Shown: piece after piece, positions 5,993-7,697 of the stretch
Numbering within the stretch: position 1 is the stretch's first letter
How the letters are laid out: the number at the start of each line of letters is the position of its first letter
Origin: Campylobacterales bacterium
GTDB lineage: Bacteria; Campylobacterota; Campylobacteria; Campylobacterales; Hydrogenimonadaceae
Direction: 5' to 3'
DNA length: 7,697 nt
Assembly: GCA_027065635.1 (NCBI GenBank)
Contig: JAMONQ010000149.1
Location: forward strand, 1 to 7,697
The notes under the pieces: model-generated
Told to the model about the DNA's origin: nothing
What the model saw: the letters and a program-made list of their open reading frames with translations, nothing else
Databases searched by the model: none
Made by a program: the position numbers and the translations under genes

Positions 5993-6814
5993 CTATAGCC
6001 AGATATTGTCTATGAGGCGCGTTTTTCCGACTCTCGCGGCCACGAGTATTATCGTGTTTTTTATCTCCACCCTATCCAAAGGTCTAAAAGCTCTGTCGAC
6101 AATCTCTACATACTCGACTTCGATCTCTTCCATCATTTTATACATCATCTCCTTGATCGTCTCGCTGCGCAGCTCCCCGGCCATCACAAGTCTCGAGGCA
6201 CGCTTGAGGGATCTGGAGATGACCAGGGCCTTTTGGCGCTCCTGCGGAGTCAGATACAGATTACGGCTGCTTAGCGCCAGCCCGTCATCCTCTCTTACGG
6301 TCTCTACAGGAACTATCTGCAGCGGCAGGAAAAGGTCATCGACCATTTTTTGCAAAATCACCAGCTGCTGGGCATCCTTTTTGCCGAAGTAAGCACGATC
6401 CGGACGGGTAAGGCCAAAAAGTTTCATCACCACTCTAACTACACCGTCGAAGTGGCCGGGACGACGACTCCCCTCCAGAATATAGCCAAGATAGCTCGGC
6501 GCTTTCAGCGTAACCTCATCTTCACCGTAAATATCCGCACTATCAGGCATAAAGAGGATATCGACACCGGCAATCTCGCATATTTTCCTATCCGCCTCTT
6601 CCCTTCTTGGATAGGAGTCAAGATCCTCACCCGGCAGAAACTGCGTCGGATTTACAAAAATAGAGACGATCGTATAGTCGTTTTCGCTTTTTGATCTCTT
6701 TATCAGCTCCAGATGTCCATGATGCAAGGCACCCATGGTAGGAACGAACCCAACACTTCCTTCAAGCGTTTTCCTGGCCTCTTTCAGCTCTTCTATACCG
6801 CGTACGATCTGCAC
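5993..6814 (-). CDS. panC: Pantothenate synthetase (pantoate-beta-alanine ligase)
   Basis: Condenses D-pantoate and beta-alanine with ATP, through a pantoyl-adenylate, to give pantothenate, the precursor of coenzyme A. Cytoplasmic. The 273-residue product shows the family motifs in order: VPTMGALHHGH (24-34, the HIGH-like nucleotide site), FVNPTQF (53-59, pantoate binding), RPGHFDGV (118-125), YFGKKDAQQL (142-151) and the KMSKS-like LALSSRN (179-185). Start: GTG at 6814, with AAAGG six bases upstream. The gene is convergent with ftsI and divergent from prfB. Nothing appears broken or missing. Confidence 0.97.
   Translation of the reverse strand: MQIVRGIEELKEARKTLEGSVGFVPTMGALHHGHLELIKRSKSENDYTIVSIFVNPTQFLPGEDLDSYPRREEADRKICEIAGVDILFMPDSADIYGEDEVTLKAPSYLGYILEGSRRPGHFDGVVRVVMKLFGLTRPDRAYFGKKDAQQLVILQKMVDDLFLPLQIVPVETVREDDGLALSSRNLYLTPQERQKALVISRSLKRASRLVMAGELRSETIKEMMYKMMEEIEVEYVEIVDRAFRPLDRVEIKNTIILVAARVGKTRLIDNIWL
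6041..6062 (+). terminator. Weak candidate terminator for the flgB-ftsI unit
   Basis: On the plus strand CACGA and TCGTG (6041-6045 and 6052-6056) can pair around a six-base loop and are followed directly by six T (6057-6062). This has the form of an intrinsic terminator about 50 bases after the ftsI stop, but the five-base stem is weak. It lies inside the 3' part of panC, since the convergent genes leave no intergenic room. The same bases code for KNTIILV in panC, so chance is possible. Confidence 0.3.
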
Positions 6815-6829
6815 TGCAAGCCTTTAGTG

Positions 6830-6835
6830 TATAAT
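6830..6835 (+). promoter_or_regulatory. prfB: -10 box for prfB
   Basis: A perfect TATAAT on the plus strand, directly preceded by TG. The implied start near 6842 gives a leader of about 22 bases before the GTG at 6864. No TTGACA-like -35 is visible at the normal distance, which falls in the panC start region. Confidence 0.55.
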
Positions 6836-6847
6836 TACGCAATTATA
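6830..6847. repeat. Inverted repeat joining the panC and prfB -10 boxes
   Basis: TATAATTACGCAATTATA is an inverted repeat with perfect seven-base arms and a four-base centre. Each arm is the -10 box of one of the two divergent promoters, so the promoter core is symmetric and can be melted for either direction. It could also be read as an operator, but the -10 explanation accounts for both arms. Confidence 0.6.
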
Positions 6848-6850
6848 GCA
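6842..6850 (-). promoter_or_regulatory. panC: Extended -10 box for panC
   Basis: On the minus strand the sequence is TGCTATAAT, a perfect TGn extension with a perfect TATAAT (6847-6842). The implied start near 6835 gives a leader of about 20 bases before the panC GTG. No -35 is visible. The box overlaps the predicted start point of the opposing prfB promoter. Confidence 0.55.
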
Positions 6851-6863
6851 AAGAGGATTGCCC

Positions 6864-7697
6864 GTGGATAGCTACGAATTTTCCGAATTGATGAAAAAGC
6901 TTCAAACAAAGATCGAGAACATCAAAAACATCATCAAACCCGATGAGATAAAGAGTCGGCTTGAAGAGATTTCGAAAATGGAGATGGAGGAGGACTTCTG
7001 GAGCGACGCTAAAAAAGCGGGAGAGATTCAGAAAGAGAAAAATCGTCTCGACAGAGTATTGAAAAGTTACGAAGATGCCCAAAGTGCCGTGGAAGACGCC
7101 ATGGAGCTCTTCGAAATGGCTACGGAAGAGAAGGATGAAGAGACTCTCGAACAGCTCTTTTTGGAAGCTCCCATGATCGAAGAGAGGGTCAACAGGGTAG
7201 AGATAGAGGTGATGCTCAGCGGCCCGCATGACGCGAACAACGCGATCGTATCCATCCATCCGGGCGCGGGAGGAACGGAGAGTCAGGACTGGGCGAGTAT
7301 CCTTTACCGGATGTATCTGCGCTGGGCGGAAAGGCACGGATTCAAGGTCGAAGTGCTCGACTACCAACCGGGTGAAGAGGCGGGTATCAAGGATGTCAGT
7401 TTTATCATAAAGGGAGAAAACGCCTACGGGTATCTGAAGGTCGAAAACGGTATCCACCGTCTGGTGCGCATAAGCCCCTACGATTCGAACGCCAGACGCC
7501 ACACTTCGTTTGCTTCGGTAATGGTATCTCCGGAGATCGATGAAGATATCGACATCGAGATAGAGGAGAAGGATCTGCGTATCGATACCTATCGCGCTTC
7601 GGGAGCCGGCGGCCAGCACGTCAACAAAACCGAAAGCGCCATCCGCATCACCCATATCCCTACCGGCATCGTGGTGCAGTGCCAAAACGACCGCAGC
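6864..7697 (+). CDS. prfB: Peptide chain release factor 2, 3' end cut by window edge
   Basis: Recognises UGA and UAA in the ribosomal A site and triggers release of the finished peptide. The 278 codons present run open to the right edge; full-length RF2 is about 365 residues, so roughly the last quarter is missing. Visible parts: helical domain 1 (about 1-110), HPGAGGTESQDW (132-143), the codon-recognition loop before RRHTSF, and the universal GGQ (249-251) in RASGAGGQHVNKTES. RF2 rather than RF1 is shown by the SP-aromatic tripeptide in place of PxT; here it is SPY (204-206), not the usual SPF. The start is GTG at 6864, with AGAGGA six bases upstream, and MDSYEFSEL-type N-termini are known in Campylobacter. 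No in-frame stop occurs near codon 25, so the programmed +1 frameshift of E. coli prfB is absent. Methylation of Gln251 by PrmC is expected from the family. Confidence 0.97.
   Translation, partial: MDSYEFSELMKKLQTKIENIKNIIKPDEIKSRLEEISKMEMEEDFWSDAKKAGEIQKEKNRLDRVLKSYEDAQSAVEDAMELFEMATEEKDEETLEQLFLEAPMIEERVNRVEIEVMLSGPHDANNAIVSIHPGAGGTESQDWASILYRMYLRWAERHGFKVEVLDYQPGEEAGIKDVSFIIKGENAYGYLKVENGIHRLVRISPYDSNARRHTSFASVMVSPEIDEDIDIEIEEKDLRIDTYRASGAGGQHVNKTESAIRITHIPTGIVVQCQNDRS

Noticed and set aside
6843..7685. Open frame of 280 codons on the minus strand opposite prfB
   Set aside because: The plus strand encodes RF2 with GGQ and the full motif order. The antisense product is rich in Phe, His and Asp and resembles no family I know.
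1..7697. Search for a mobile element, CRISPR array, RNA gene or new defence-type system
   Set aside because: No repeat arrays, terminal repeats, transposase or integrase motifs, or tRNA/rRNA-like stretches were seen. All sizeable stretches are accounted for by nine recognisable core genes with consistent codon use.

Overview
The window looks like chromosomal DNA from a flagellated member of the Campylobacterota (formerly Epsilonproteobacteria). Four things point there: a dimeric all-alpha dUTPase of the Campylobacter type, the run flgB-flgC-fliE-ftsI(pbpB), a near-ideal sigma-54 promoter in front of the rod genes, and promoters with a good -10 but little or no -35. Base composition is near 50% G+C by eye, much higher than in Campylobacter or Helicobacter. 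A free-living lineage, for example from vents or sediments, is therefore more likely than a host-associated one. Genus cannot be fixed from this sequence alone.

Layout, left to right. Minus strand: dut (C-terminus beyond the left edge) and ftsW upstream of it, 14 bases apart and probably co-transcribed. A divergent intergenic region of 134 bases carries an extended -10 for ftsW and a 14-base palindrome. Plus strand: a lipoprotein with a Bax/GH73-type glucosaminidase domain. A sigma-54 promoter starts four bases after its stop and drives flgB, flgC, fliE and a class B penicillin-binding protein (ftsI/pbpB), which are tightly spaced. ftsI ends one base from the end of the convergent panC gene (minus strand). 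panC and prfB (release factor 2, plus strand, cut by the right edge) diverge from a 49-base gap whose core is an 18-base inverted repeat holding two opposed TATAAT boxes. Coding density is very high and no gap exceeds 134 bases.

How the genes fit together. Five to seven of the nine genes act at or through the peptidoglycan layer. FtsW is a SEDS glycan polymerase and FtsI is its class B PBP transpeptidase partner. The Bax-like lipoprotein is a predicted peptidoglycan hydrolase. FlgB, FlgC and FliE form the proximal rod and the MS-ring/rod junction that must pass through the wall. The septal transpeptidase is the last gene of a sigma-54 flagellar unit, which suggests a link between flagellar assembly and wall synthesis or division. 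dut (nucleotide pool), panC (pantothenate) and prfB (translation termination) are housekeeping genes.

I see no mobile element, CRISPR array, tRNA, rRNA or defence system. Most of the window is ordinary core genome. The points worth a second look are the promoter architectures, the hydrolase/rod/transpeptidase clustering, and an SPY instead of SPF codon-recognition tripeptide in RF2.
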